From the NCBI GenBank assembly GCA_905182985.1, contig CAJJDN010000020.1, positions 496,441 through 560,440 of the forward strand: a stretch of DNA of 64,000 nt, written 5' to 3'. Both the position numbers and the translations under genes were made by a program. Shown here in pieces: positions 1 to 11,966 of the stretch (positions are counted from its first letter, which is position 1; each line of letters begins with the position of its first letter). The notes under the pieces were generated by a model, which was given only the letters and a program-made list of their open reading frames with translations, was not told the origin of the DNA and searched no databases. The DNA is from Paramecium sonneborni. Its lineage: Eukaryota; Ciliophora; Oligohymenophorea; Peniculida; Parameciidae.

Positions 1-642
1 ATAGTACTATTATTTAAATACTCATTCTATTTTTAATCCATTTAAATTATATTAGTTCAAAACCATTTTCATCTTATTATAATAATATCAAAAAAATATA
101 TATTTTTCTATTAGGAATAAATACAAAAATCATCTCAAATTATATTAGCAGATTTTTAAATCATACTATTAATACTTTAATCTTATAAAATTATTGATTA
201 TTTAAAAAATAAACCAATTTTATAATTTTATTATCTAAAGTATTAAATTTATAAATAATTGATTTAGTATTATAACATTGCTTTTCATTAAAAATATATA
301 TTTTAATTCCTTTAAAAACTAGTTTTTAAGAAAGTTAAATTTATTTTTCATAATTTAAGATTATTAAAATAATTTCTAATTATGTTCTTAATGTTGATTT
401 ACTTAAAAAGAGTAAAAATTATCTTTATTTCATCTTAATTAAAATACTTTGTTTATTTATTTAGATTAAATAATTTATATAGTGAAAATAATTAATTGAA
501 TTATTAAAAATAATTGATTAAATATTGATAAATTTTAGTTATGAAAGAGATAATAGTGTTTATATAAGTTATATAATAAATTGTTTATGTATAATATTAG
601 AATGAATGAAAAAATATTAATATTAAAATTATAAAAGTTTTT
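1..642. other. AT-rich stretch without a recognisable gene
   Basis: No ORF with convincing composition was seen on either strand, and there is no telomeric repeat, so this is not a chromosome end. It presumably holds the upstream region of the plus-strand gene at 643. Confidence 0.5.
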
Positions 643-2626
643 ATGTCAAGAAAAAGAATTGAAGCTCCTCCTTTGACAGATCGATCTCAGTATAGAAGAA
701 TTAGTTAAAAAAGTGTAGATGAATTAAATTAGGTAAGATTAAATCAAATTTAGACTCTTCATGCTAGAATAAATAGTATGGTTGGACTAGATGAATAGCT
801 CACAAATAAAATAAAACAGCTTTAATCAGCTTCTCTTACACCAAAAGACTTATCATCAATAAGTTTATCATTATAAGATATGGTGTGCACATTATAAAAG
901 GTTTCTTATAATGAAATAATGTATAATTAATTAGTAAGAGAAAATGAAAAATTGAAAAATGAATAATCTTATTTGAAAGCATAATTATTTAAATTTAATT
1001 CTCTAATCTAAAAAATGTAAAAAGAACATTAAGTGCTATTAGAGAAGATTAAGTCATAAGAAATTGATATTAATAATTTGAATAAAAAGCTTTTAGCTGA
1101 ATAAAAAGTAAATGAAGAAACTAGTAATATCTATATTGAAATATTTAGCAAAAAAATTAAGAAGATCAGAATAAAGAGTTTAAATAATTTTAGAGTCAAA
1201 TATCACTTTATAAAAAGATCAATTGAAAAATAATTTAATAGAAGCATTATCTGAAAATGAACATATAAAAAAAGATGCAATTTAAAAATAAAAAGATTAT
1301 TAAAAGTAAACTAATTAACATAATAGTAAAGGCTTTAGATGGCAAATAATGTACTAAATTAAAAGTTGTAAAGATTAAACAATAGATTTTATATAAGTGG
1401 AAAAGCTTAAAATGAAGAAGAATTTATAGATTAAGAGAAGATGGTGATAACTTTTACAGAAATTCCAAAAAATTTTGTATTTCGTCATGTATTTTAAAAT
1501 TAAGAATGCAAATGTAATTATTAAAATAAGGATAGAATTTATTTAATCTGCATTAGAATTCTCTACAGAAGATTTCATTATGCATGTAAATTCATTAAAT
1601 TAAGAAAGTAAGAAAATGCAATTAACTTGGTTATTTAATCATATGGTAAATTATAGAGATTTCAGTTTGGCTCATAATACTTTTATAGTAAAATTATCAT
1701 AATTAATATAATTAACTAATTTTGATGAAATGTATAGTTTTATAACAACACTTTCTGGCTTTTTTAAAGTTTCTCATATGTATCTTTGGCTTAGAGATTT
1801 TTAAACTGGTTTTTTCATAAATGTGAGTGATGGTAAATAGAGGAAGATAATGTGTACAAAAGGAGCATTCAGAGATAGTCTTGAATCAAGAGAATCAGTT
1901 AATAAATTAACAGCTCATAAACATATGATGTATTAAAATGATCGAGGAGAAGATGTTTTTTAAGATAATACTTATATCTTTCCAGTAATCACAGATTAAG
2001 CTTTACCTGCTGGTGTAATAGAGTTTTCTCATCCTACTCATAGTAATAATTATAGTGATATATAATATTTTGCATCTATCTTAGGATTATTCGTTAAATT
2101 AACAATTTAAAAAATTGATGAAGATAACCATTAAAGATCTTTATTAAAATAAATAGATATATTGCAGAATGAATTTTTGAAGTTAATGAAGGCTAATGAT
2201 AAATTTCACTTTTGTGAGTTGGTTAAAGACATGTAAAACAAAATATTGTAATTGTCAACTAGTGAAATTGTTTTTGTTGAAGATGGATGCTTATGGAAAT
2301 ATTATAAATAGGATATTAAAAAATTGGATAATATTGCTGGAGTATGTGGATAAGTAGCTATAAATTAAGCTCCTGCTTATTTTGCTAATATATCAAGGGA
2401 ACTCAATTATAATGAGATTATTGATATGTATTCTATTGCACCTATTTTCATTTATCCTATTATTCATAAAAACAAAACTTATGCAATGATTTAGTTATCT
2501 TTAACAAATAAATAAATTGATAAATATCGATTCAAAGATCCTTTAATTAGTTTAACATAGTTATCAAATTAAGCTAGATTATTTTGTGAATATGTTACAA
2601 CAGCTTACATTAATAGATTTTTATGA
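643..2626 (+). CDS. GAF-like domain, coiled-coil protein
   Basis: Read with TAA/TAG = Gln, the protein starts MSRKRIEAPPLTDRSQYRR. It runs through a long Gln/Lys/Glu-rich coiled coil (about the first 270 residues), then a globular half that resembles a GAF-type sensor: a stretch around 1740-2110 (VSHMYLWLRDFQTGFF, FPVITDQALPAGVIEFSHP), followed by a second related stretch ending near the TGA at 2624. Two introns are supported: 1124-1148 (25 nt) and 1477-1504 (28 nt, ending AAG). After removing them the length is one base short of a multiple of three. The reading frame also slips near the A-runs at about 1270-1320, so one base is probably missing there. GAF domains bind cyclic nucleotides or other small ligands; the ligand here is unknown. 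About 644 aa. Confidence 0.7.
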
Positions 2627-2800
2627 GAATTTAATTAAATTTTATGAAATCTAATTATTTTTTGTATGAATATTATTTATAAATTTAATTAACTAATTCA
2701 TCTAAATTTTAAAGTACTTTATGATTATTGATTGAACAACATATTAAATTCTACTAATATTTGAGTAAACAACTATAATTTAATATTAAAATTTAAAAAA

Positions 2801-4190
2801 ATGCAAAGAACTGATTCTTTAGTCAATAAGACAAATTGTTTAATGATATTTCTAATGATTTGCATCTATGTTGCTCTTACTCCTCCATAAAAAGAAACGA
2901 ATAATCAAAGTTTTGAAATATTTGAAGTTGAAGTGACTGAATTAGAAATTCAATACTATTTAGAGAATGATATTGAATACAATAATACAGATTAATTTGG
3001 TTTAGAAACTGTTTAAAATTGGTTACCAATCTAGTCTGAATTAGCTTAATTAAATTTAGCATTAGATTATTTTTCGCGGTTAAATTTAGACAAACTAATT
3101 AAACAACATAGTGAATTTTAGATATAAGTAGATTAATGTTTATAATTGTCATTAAATTAAGATTTTGAAAATTTTCTTAGTACATTTAATTCTACTATGA
3201 ATAATGATAGTTCAATAACAGATTATATGAATAGTTTATTAAATAAAAGAAATTAATTACATGAAATTTATTTGGAAAAGAAAAATGATTTAGAAAATCT
3301 TAATAATGATGAAAGAATATTAAAATCTTAAATAATAGAATATCATATAAATGAATAAGACTCTAATTATTTTAATAAAAAGATTTCAAATTTAAATAAA
3401 TTGAAATATTTGATTGATTAATCAAATAAAGAGATGGAAGATTTGAATAAGAAAATTAACTATTAAAAATCACTTGGAGAAGATGAAGATTTAAGTGAAT
3501 ATTATAGAAAAGATTAAGATTAAGCAAAAAAGTTAAGATAATTATTTAAACCAGCTGGCACAAAATCAGTAGAAATACATAATGAAAAATTGTATGATCT
3601 AGTCTATGTATTGGATTAAAATATTAAATAATATCAAAGTCCAACAGAGGTATATTTTAATGGTTTGAACTTTTCTCCAGAATTAAGAAGAAATGCTTTA
3701 GATGAACTTTAATTATAATACACAAGGTTGTAGATTAAATTAGAATAGTAGATTAAGAATTAAGAAGATTTAGAAAAAGAAATTGATGAACTTGAAAGAA
3801 AGAAAAAAGAAAAAGAAAAAAAGTATGCTGATGTTTTGAATAAGTTAGAAATAGTAAGAAATTTATAAAAAGAATTAGAAAAAGATTTTGATTTAGTAAA
3901 ATTATAAATTGAAGAGATTACTAAAGAAATTAAGAATATAATCCCAAAAAATATGAGAGAAAATAACAATTTTGTAGATATTTAATATCATTATAAATGT
4001 AATTATAATCTTTATTTAATTAGAATATATTTATGAGCATTTGGATTAAGATCAAAAATGTGTTGAAAAATGTGTATAATATGATTCATTAAATTAATAA
4101 TTGCATATGGGAAGATATAAATAATCTTTATATTTGATATAGAGGCACTTTTAGCAATTGTCAAAACTCTTCAAAGAATTTACCTTATGA
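2801..4190 (+). CDS. Membrane-anchored coiled-coil protein, unknown
   Basis: 454 aa after removal of one 25-nt intron (3999-4023); the length is then an exact codon multiple. Residues about 12-30 (CLMIFLMICIYVALTPP) form one hydrophobic segment, a signal peptide or N-terminal anchor. The rest is acidic and Gln-rich, with a strong coiled coil from roughly residue 150 to 400 (LEKEIDELERKKKEKEKK region). Without the intron the ORF would stop at 4036; splicing adds a coherent C-terminus ending in KLFKEFTL. No domain family recognised. Confidence 0.72.
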
Positions 4191-4380
4191 AATTCATAAT
4201 TAAAGATTTCATGAATTTATAGCAATTGTTATGATATAATTATAAATCTTAACTAATTAAGAATTTATTAAAGCTTATAATATTTTAATAAATCTTATCT
4301 TTTTTAAAAAACATTAAAAATTTAGTTAAATATAGTAAATTAAATGTTTTAAGTATATTTAATTTATTAAATTATTTATT

Positions 4381-4984
4381 ATGAGGTAATTAAATGAAGA
4401 AGAAACTAAAATATTTTTTGAAAAATTAGGAGAGTATATAGGAGCAAATATTAAACTATTAATTGAAAATGAAGAGGATCCTCATGTTTTTAGATTAATC
4501 AAGAATAAAGTATATTATATGTCTTTATAAATTGCAAATTGGGCAACAAATGTAGGAAAAGATGAATTATTACAGTATTTAATTTAAAATAAATATTAAA
4601 GTGTTGGCACATATTTTGGAAAATTTACAAAAACTAAAAAGTTTAGATTGAACATCACTTGTTTAGAGATTTTAGCAAAATATGCTAAACATAAAGTTTG
4701 GTTGAAACCTAGTGGAGAACAATCTTATTTATATGGAAATCATGTGATAAAAGGTAAATAAAAATTATATCTTTATAGCACATCTAGCAAAAATGTCTGA
4801 AAATATTCCTTAGTATGCAAATGTCATTTTATTCTCATTATAAGAAAATCCATTAGGTTTTGGTGTGGCATCAAGATCAACTTTATAATGCAAAGATTTA
4901 GATCCCACTGCTGTAGTTGTTTTTAATTAGGCAGATTTAGGAGAATATTTAAGATCAGAAGATGACAAAAATAATGAAAAATGA
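4381..4984 (+). CDS. NIP7: 60S ribosome biogenesis factor NIP7
   Basis: 192 aa, close to the usual ~180 aa. The sequence matches NIP7 along its length: [20 protein letters not shown] at the start, then [40 protein letters not shown], and the C-terminal [13 protein letters not shown] and [15 protein letters not shown]7 is a nucleolar PUA-domain protein needed for 27S pre-rRNA processing and 60S subunit assembly. One 25-nt intron (4754-4778) separates the NHVIK segment from the PUA half. Eight in-frame TAA/TAG codons sit at glutamine-compatible positions, while conserved tryptophans use TGG, so this gene fixes the genetic code for the window. Confidence 0.95.
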
Positions 4985-5158
4985 TGTTTACTCTAAGTAT
5001 GTAATTTTTGTAAATAGAAATTAATCAAAATTTTAGTTTATGAATATTTTTCACAAATATTAATCTTCCTTTCTATTTATCACTCTTAAAAATATAGATT
5101 TTTACAATAAAATTTAATATTAAAAATATCTGTTAACTATCTTTTTTTATATTTGTCA

Positions 5159-5539
5159 ATGTCCACAAAAGTTAGAATTTAGAAAAAAGGATAATAATAT
5201 GTAGTTTCATAAAAAGAGAACTATACTCCATTTTCAAATTTATCTCTATGTCCAAAACCAATTATTGCTTTAGTTTAATCCTCTTATGATCCAAATTTAA
5301 TTGAATAAACTCTCAATCAACTGAAAACACCTTAACAATTAAAACATGAATCTCACTTAAATAGAATGAAATAAATTGCTGATAAATAAGAATATTATGT
5401 TCATGGATAAATTAGTTCAATTAGTCAAATTGAAACTATTGGATAATTTAGTGATCATTCATTTTATGATCAATTAGAAGCAAATTATACTAAAAATTAA
5501 TATGCTTACTTTGATGATTCCTATCAAATTTATAATTGA
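5159..5539 (+). CDS. Small hypothetical protein
   Basis: 126 aa uninterrupted ORF, MSTKVRIQKKGQQYVVSQKE to QIYN, TGA stop. Soluble and polar, rich in Gln, Ser and Tyr, with no membrane segment. It sits 174 bp after NIP7 on the same strand. No family recognised. Confidence 0.65.
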
Positions 5540-5625
5540 AATAAATATCAATTTTATAAAGCAATATTTAACATTAAATTTCTTTATGAAAAATAATTAA
5601 TTTATAAAGAAAATAGATAATAAAA

Positions 5626-6154
5626 ATGTTCAATATATTTAAATGACTAAAAGAATTCTCAATTCTGATAGCTATTGAAATACTTGTAGAATTAAGGCAT
5701 CTGTTTCAAAAAGGCAAATAATATAATTATGATATTAAATACTAAAAAGTGGCTGATTATCATTAATTGATCAATTAATTTAAATTCTTAAAATTTTAAA
5801 TACTTTTAGAAATCGAACCAATAGAATAGTTAAATGTTTATAAAATGGGTTTCTAAAAATAAAAATTAATTTAGAATTAGCATATTTTATCCAATTAGAC
5901 ATATATAGAATGAAAAGATTAAGAAGAATAAGTTTTTGAAATTTTTAAAGATAAAAAACTTCATCAAAAAATGATAATTTAGTAGAGTACACCAATTAAG
6001 TAAAGAAGATCAAGATTTCTTAAATTTTGTATTATAAAAACTTTATATAAATTCAATAAATTTATCAATAAAAGTAAACAAAAAAAAAATTATATTCAAA
6101 CATCACTATAAATGTTACTTTGTAGAACTAATAGCTTCTTTCCATTCATAATGA
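5626..6154 (+). pseudogene. Possible broken gene with in-frame TGA codons
   Basis: From an ATG at 5626 the frame reads MFNIFK, hits TGA at 5644, then stays open for 88 codons with protein-like composition (KEFSILIAIEILVELRHLFQ, YQKVADYHQLINQF). It hits TGA at 5911 and again continues plausibly (QVFEIFKDKKLHQKM). A further segment in another frame ends at a TGA at 6152. No intron removes these stops. It may be a decayed gene, a gene with unrecognised introns or retained internal eliminated sequence, or partly chance. It overlaps nothing and ends 22 bp before the tail of the minus-strand gene at 6176. Confidence 0.35.
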
Positions 6155-6175
6155 TATTTAACAACTCAAATAATC

Positions 6176-6773
6176 TCATTTCATTGTCTAATTTTTGTGT
6201 TTTAATTTTTCCTATTAGCATTGATAAATAAGGGTCTTATAATTCTTAAAATTATTGATTAATAAATTACAAACATTAGTTAGTGAATAAAAATGGCTTG
6301 ATAAACTATTAGTTAATTATTTAATTTTGGAAAAACAAGATAATTTTGATATGTTAAACACAAATTCATATTCTTAATCTGGTTTCAATACAATAATTTA
6401 TAAATTACTTTAATCATCCTATAATATTGATTAATATATTGAATACAATTAATTTTTATGAATATTTTTAAATCCTCTCCCAGATCTTTTATTATAATGA
6501 ATTCATTTCTATGTATTGATTGGGACTAGATGAATATATAATCTGAAAATACTTTTTAATTATTGTAATACGTTGGATTTAACCTGATTGATTAAAAAAT
6601 TCTTAAGTTAAAATAGAGCTATTTCTTCTAGTTGTTAAATCAAAACTTTTCTATTTTAAGATGCTTAATTTATCTACTTCTGCATCATCATGCCTTGATA
6701 AAGATTGAACCTTTTTTAGAATTGAATAGTCCTTAAAACTCTTTGATTTCCCAGATTTTCCTAATTAGTGCAT
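6176..6773 (-). CDS. Hypothetical basic protein
   Basis: 189 aa after removing one 28-nt intron; the length is then an exact codon multiple. Starts MHQLGKSGKSKSFKDYSILK at the first ATG after an in-frame TGA. The middle is Ser/Gln-rich (SSSPNQYIEMNSLQQKIWER) and the C-terminal half resembles an alpha-helical segment (LTNSLSSHFYSLTNVCNLLI). No membrane anchor and no recognised family. It is tail-to-tail with the broken plus-strand ORF ending near 6154. Confidence 0.6.
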
Positions 6774-7366
6774 TTATCAATTTATTTTTTTATTGTAAAA
6801 TTACACTACTTAATTATAATAATTTTCCATCAATTAATCATAAGATTAAGAAAGATGACGTAAAACTTTAATAATATAAGATAGTAAATTAAAATGAATT
6901 ATTTTCTAAAACTTTTAAGTAACTAAAGCTCAATTAAATAATTAATAGTATCATTGAACTTTAAGGTTTAATTTTTATAATTTTTTTTTCTAATCTACAA
7001 ATTATTTATTTATATGATGTCTATATAAACTTAAAATTATACATGTTTTACAAATGATTGATTTCTATAAGGAGTAAATAATATTAATATTATTAGTAAA
7101 AGAGGATGGGCGGGAAGGTATTTTTAAAAATAATTAAATTATCAAAGAACAAATTTGAAAACAATGGTTAGAAATTAAATACAATAATATATAATTTAAA
7201 TGTTTGATGATTAAGATTGAATTAAATAGAGTGCTAGTAAAGTTATATTAAAATAGTATTATGTATTATATTGATTGAATGGCATAATACTTATTATAAA
7301 GATAGAATATGATTAAAATTACATAATTATTACACTTTTAAATAATTTTTAATAAATTATCATTTT
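6774..7366. other. Intergenic region between divergent genes
   Basis: No convincing ORF. It contains an isolated G-rich island near 7106-7118 (ATGGGCGGGAAG) that stands out from the AT-rich surroundings; its role is unknown. Confidence 0.4.
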
Positions 7367-7588
7367 ATGAAAAGAAGCATTGCTTCTGTAAAAGATTTAG
7401 CTGATTATTTTAATGTTGCTATACAGCATAGAGCAAATAATACATTAGTAGCTGGATAATATGTTGCTAGAAAAGTAGTGATATTATAGCTAATATAATA
7501 AGGTTTCAATAGTGTCTTTATTTATGTAAACAACAAAAGGGAGAGATAAGATTTGTTGTTTGATTTAGTATTTAGCAGATTTATATGA
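7367..7588 (+). CDS. Short ORF resembling ribosomal protein uS8, overlapping PEX11
   Basis: 73 aa: MKRSIASVKDLADYFNVAIQ, then a stretch ending QLIQQGFNSVFIYVNN. The spacing (DLADYFNVAIQH, VARKVVILQLIQQGF) resembles the N-terminal half of bacterial/mitochondrial uS8, where the family is ~130 aa, so this would be truncated. Its last 65 bp overlap the PEX11 start in another frame. A 25-nt GTA...AAG segment at about 7526-7550 could alternatively act as an intron joining this ORF to PEX11. A genuine truncated gene, an upstream exon or chance are all possible. Confidence 0.35.
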
Positions 7589-8452
7589 AGCTTGCATTAA
7601 ATTTTCAAATATTCCTGAAATTTAAGCAGCATCATCAGATATGTTTTCTAAGAAAATAGCTTCTCGAATTAGAGAGTCTATGAAAAATGGAAGAAAGATA
7701 TTTAAATTTTTAAAATTCTTTGATTCAATTAGATGTTTGAGTAATATACATTCTAAAAATAAGCCAAAATATTATAAAATTACTACATCTATAATGCATG
7801 TTTGTAATTTTTTTTATTATATAATGGATCACATTATATGGGGTATTAATATTGGTGTTTTAAAGTAAAATATAATTATCATATAAATAGTGAAATTGTG
7901 TCACTTAAGGCAAAATCAACTATTAAAGGTTATAAAGACTCTTTTTCATTAGCAAAAGCTTTACTAAAATTATTGAAATCTTTTTTTGATTATAAGATCA
8001 TTTACGATAAAGAAATAGATTTAGTTAAAGAAATCTAACAAATACCAGATAAATCAATTTATGAAGATACTATTGCAGTTTAGTGTGCTAATAGCTTGAT
8101 TAATAGCAGATAAAAAAGAAGAATTAAATAGCTTAATTTCATAGTTACATTATTGAGAATTGTAATGTTATTAAGAAGATTAAAATTGTTTGGATTAAAT
8201 AAAAAAATTAGCAAAATATTTTATTCATGTAGTGGTTTAACTATAACTCTAATAAATATAATGGTTTAATTAATTAACAATAATGAAATGATTAATTAAA
8301 AATTAGAAAAGAATGAGAAGGAAAAAGAAAAAGATAAAGAAAAGAAGCTCGCAAGAGTAAATTCTTTCATTCCTTAAAATCACTAATTAAAGAAAGTTAA
8401 ATCAGAATTAGAAAGAATTTTGGGAGATGACTCAGAAAATGAAGGAGATTGA
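7524..8452 (+). CDS. PEX11: PEX11-family peroxin
   Basis: 300 aa after removing one 26-nt intron (7865-7890). The N-terminus MQTTKGRDKICCLIQYLADL matches the PEX11 signature GRDK-x-x-x-x-QY. GRKIFKFLKFFDSIRCL and YYIMDHIIWGINIGVL follow the family layout, and a C-terminal hydrophobic pair (LLRIVMLLRRLKLFGL, GLTITLINIMVQLI) precedes a charged tail (KEKEKDKEKKLARV). PEX11 proteins remodel and elongate the peroxisomal membrane during proliferation. The ATG at 7524 puts the GRDK motif at the usual place. The tail after the second hydrophobic segment is longer than typical. Confidence 0.85.
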
Positions 8453-8944
8453 AAATGATATATATAATAATAAGAATCTCTATTTAAAAAGATACTTTAC
8501 ATTCAATTATAATTCTAATTTATTAATTTTAAATATAAAAACAAAAAATAAAGTAAAATATCTCTTTTGAAATTGTGTTTTCTTTTTAAATATTGAAATT
8601 TTATTATTAAAATTCAATTAAGAATATTCATTATTACTTATAACTCTTTTTGTTTTAAATTAACAATATATTAGCAATTTATTTTTAGATTAGATTATAA
8701 GAAAAGTTTTAAATGTAATATTAGGAAATATAAGAGAGATTTTAATTGTTGCTATTTTTTTTTGAAAAATGAAAATTTCTATAGCCAATAAAATAAAAAG
8801 ATTATTATTTTATTTTTTACCTTGTAATTATTTTGTATAAGCTGAGGAATCACAAAAATACCATGAATTTAAAATTAAATTTATAAAAGAGTGAAAAATA
8901 ATGTTGATAGTAGGCAATCAATTTTAAACAAATGTTGAAAGAAA
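8453..8944. other. Intergenic region between convergent genes
   Basis: No supported ORF on either strand. It lies between the PEX11 stop and the tail of the minus-strand gene at 8945. Confidence 0.45.
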
Positions 8945-9387
8945 TCAATAAATAAAAATTGATGAATCATGTGAATTTGTTTTTCTTTTATTACAAAAAT
9001 CGAAATACTGAAAATCCAAGATTCTCACTTTAGCTTCTAATTCTAACATTCTTAAGTTTTAAATTTAATATACATATTCTTTTAATGCTCTTTAACAGGA
9101 AATATGATTGAGAGCCTTTGGTTTCTCATCATTTTCAGATTCCTCAAAAATGATATCATCAGGAGAATAAACAGTCAATTTTTATTATTATATTTTAGGA
9201 CCTTTATGACCCTCTAAAATTAATGGTTCAATTAATTATGGGGTTTCTTTGGGTCTAAAAATAATTATTTAGTAGAATACTTAATTTAAGGCTTAGGAGG
9301 AGGTTTATCATAAGTATCTAAATATTCTTAGTAACTCATTGAAGAATGATATCTCTATCTTATTTCTTAAGCGTAAAGATTATCCAT
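8945..9387 (-). CDS. Small hypothetical protein
   Basis: 138 aa after removing one 26-nt intron. Starts MDNLYAQEIRQRYHSSMSYQ; a Pro/Lys-rich segment (DKPPPKPQIKPKETPQ) is followed by a more structured region (TVYSPDDIIFEESENDEKPK) and a helical C-terminus (NLRMLELEAKVRILDFQYFD). The splice restores one continuous frame with good acidic/basic balance. No family recognised; convergent with PEX11. Confidence 0.62.
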
Positions 9388-10229
9388 AATTTTTAAATAT
9401 AAATAATAAAATCCATAAAATACTCATAATTTATTTATTCAATCAGATGATATGAATTCAACTTCATCAAAAACGTAATAAAACAAAAAACATGAAAATA
9501 AATAATGATTAGACTTAAGCATATTCAATTTTTATGTTCTTTTAGCCTAAAGTAAACATTTAAAATATACTTTCTATTTAGTAAAAATTATGATTTCATT
9601 CTTAGAATCAGAAAAGTAGACCATTACATCCACTTTTACAAATTCAAAAATATATCACCACATTATTCTGATTTACAATTTTAACATTAAATACTCATAA
9701 TGTTCAAACTATTAAAAAGGCTTATCCAAATTATTTACTCTAAACCATTTCTAAATGACAAGCTCAAATTTCTAAGCAATAGTTTAAATCTAAATTCTAA
9801 TTCTTTATTTAATTTATTCATATAATTTAAAGCCGAATCCTGTAACTTAAATTTTATACAAGCTCGTAATCATTACTTTATATTTATATTTATTAGTAGA
9901 TTTACTTGCTTTTGATATTAATTTCACACCTTTAACATTTCAGTTTCTTTTATGATCATTAAATTTTTAATTATTCATAACTCACAATTTAATTAGGCTA
10001 TTTTTATATTACTAAAAAGCATGAATTATAATTTTTCTGATTTACCCAATGTTCAGATATACCTTTCATTATTGACAATCTTTTCAATTAAAAAATTACA
10101 AAAATATTATTATTTTTATTTACTTGTACTTTAATTATTTATTTTTGGAAATGTCTTTTATTAATTCTAAAATTTTAATTTCTTACTCTTTATTCCTTAT
10201 TTTAAAATTATTAAATACTCTAAATATAT
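9388..10229. other. Region with fragmentary minus-strand ORFs
   Basis: Several minus-strand reading stretches look protein-like but sit in different frames and are broken by TGA codons, for example VKGVKLISKASKSTNKYKYK and FEFVKVDVMVYFSDSKNEI. I could not join them with introns of the usual size. This may be a decayed gene, perhaps once linked to the ORF at 10502, or chance. Confidence 0.3.
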
Positions 10230-10502
10230 TCAAATTATAAGAAGTTTGTCTCTAATTATATTCTTATAAACTAAAGTTTAAATGCTTTCAGTTATTTTCC
10301 ATACATATATACTTCTAAGGAATATTATACATTTTTCTCTAAATATATCTATCTTCAACTAAAGTTGCCTTTCAAACATCAGATGTTATTATTTTTTTAA
10401 TATGTCATTTTTATTATTTATGTTTTCACATTTCTATTAAAAAGATCTTTAAAGTAACTTTTTTTAGTATTATTATTAATTATTGATTCTTTTACTTGGC
10501 AT
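10230..10502 (-). CDS. Short Gln-rich hypothetical ORF
   Basis: 90 aa uninterrupted ORF, MPSKRINNQQQYQKKLLQRS at the start, helical and basic (FERQLQLKIDIFREKCIIFL). The protein-like sequence continues past the TGA only in other frames, so this may be the first part of a longer, broken gene. No family recognised. Confidence 0.4.
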
Positions 10503-11105
10503 ATTAAAGACCTTAAAATCACAACTTTAAATCATTATAATCGATGAGAAGAAATTCATAATATAAGATTGACAAATGGTGGTGTTGATTATTAAATTTC
10601 TTAAGGTCTGATGTTAATTTTGAGAAGAATGTTAATTTATTTTGTATTTATTATTTGATATTTATGATAATAATTATAATTTTTTCATTAATAGTTTAAA
10701 TATTATATTAAAATTTACACTATAATTCTAAAGAATAAAAATCTTCTGAAAAACTTTATTAAGAAAATGAGATCTTATCAAGTAAATGAACAATAAAAGT
10801 TTAATCTATATCATTTTTTATAATATTAAAACCAATCTCAAAAAAAGATTAGGGTTCTTTATATTTATAAAATATCTTTAGATCAAAATTTTTAGTTTAA
10901 TTCTAAATTTACAGAAAAAATATCGTTTCGAGATGAAACATAAAAGAGAATGCTCAAATTAAGTTCAAAATAAAGAAAAAAGAAATATAACTAATTATTG
11001 AATGATAATAAATTTGAAACTAAAGGGACAAACTTATTAAAATATGATTTAAGTATAAATTTAAGTATAATTTAAAGGCAATTATAAATAATACGTTTAA
11101 TAAGA
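10503..11105. other. Intergenic stretch, nothing recognised
   Basis: No ORF with convincing length or composition on either strand. Confidence 0.45.
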
Positions 11106-11523
11106 TCAATCATCTTTATTAGAAAACTAAACTTCAGTGCTTAAACTATTTTATTTTTTATATTTATCTTCTTCTTTGTTTTAAACAATGCTTTTGACTT
11201 TTCCTTATTGATTAAGAAAATTATTAATCTTATTTAAGGAAATAATAATTGATTGATCACTTGGTTAACATTGTAAGAGATATTTTTATAATTTGACTTC
11301 AGGTATTGGTTTCTAAGTTAATTAATATAAAATATACAATTGGATTAATCTATTTAATATCATCATCATTATTTATATGCAATGCTTAGATTTTCATTAA
11401 ATTACAATTTTTATTTGTCAATTCAAATTAAGGCATCCCAAGTATTTTTCTAAATTCAAGAAACTCTTTTTTTGAAATTGTATTTTCCAATCTGTATCCC
11501 TTAGATTTATGAGCCTTTCCCAT
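11106..11523 (-). CDS. Small hypothetical protein
   Basis: 130 aa after removing one 25-nt intron; exact codon multiple. Starts MGKAHKSKGYRLENTISKKE; the following FLEFRKILGMPQFELTNKNC is helix-like and the C-terminus is polar (KNKEEDKYKKQNSLSTEVQF type). No signal peptide or domain recognised. The MGKAHKS start is basic rather than a standard N-myristoylation motif. Confidence 0.6.
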
Positions 11524-11966
11524 TAAATAATATTTGATAAAAATAAAAATATAGTTAATTTAACTTATACATTCAATTTATATATAGCGAAAAACCGAAA
11601 ATCTATTTAGAATTAAAAAAATGTTTAAAAAAATATTATATTAATAAAATATCACAAATCTATTTTAATAAGAAGAAATACCATCTTTAGTAAATTAAAA
11701 AAAAAATAACAGTGAATTAATTTTAATCTCTGGCTTATCTCAAATATTAATAAAAAATGAAATATTTCTAGAATAAAACTAAGACATAAATTAACTCGAT
11801 TCAAATCTTAATTGATATTCCTTGGAATGTTATTAAAATTAAATAGAATAAATTTGTATGAAAAAATCAAAAATAATACTTAATATGAGTATCAAATGAC
11901 AGTGTGTCAAGATATGTATTAAAATTTATGAAAATGTTAAAATTAAAGCAAGTATTTTAAAAAAAA
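11524..11966. other. Intergenic stretch, nothing recognised
   Basis: AT-rich with long A and T runs; no supported ORF. It presumably contains the upstream region of the gene ending at 11106 and the 3' flank of the kinase. Confidence 0.45.

Noticed and set aside
9388..10229. A long minus-strand gene linking the fragments here to the ORF at 10502
   Set aside because: The fragments lie in different frames with TGA breaks, and no set of 20-35 nt introns joins them. At this AT content such fragments can arise by chance.
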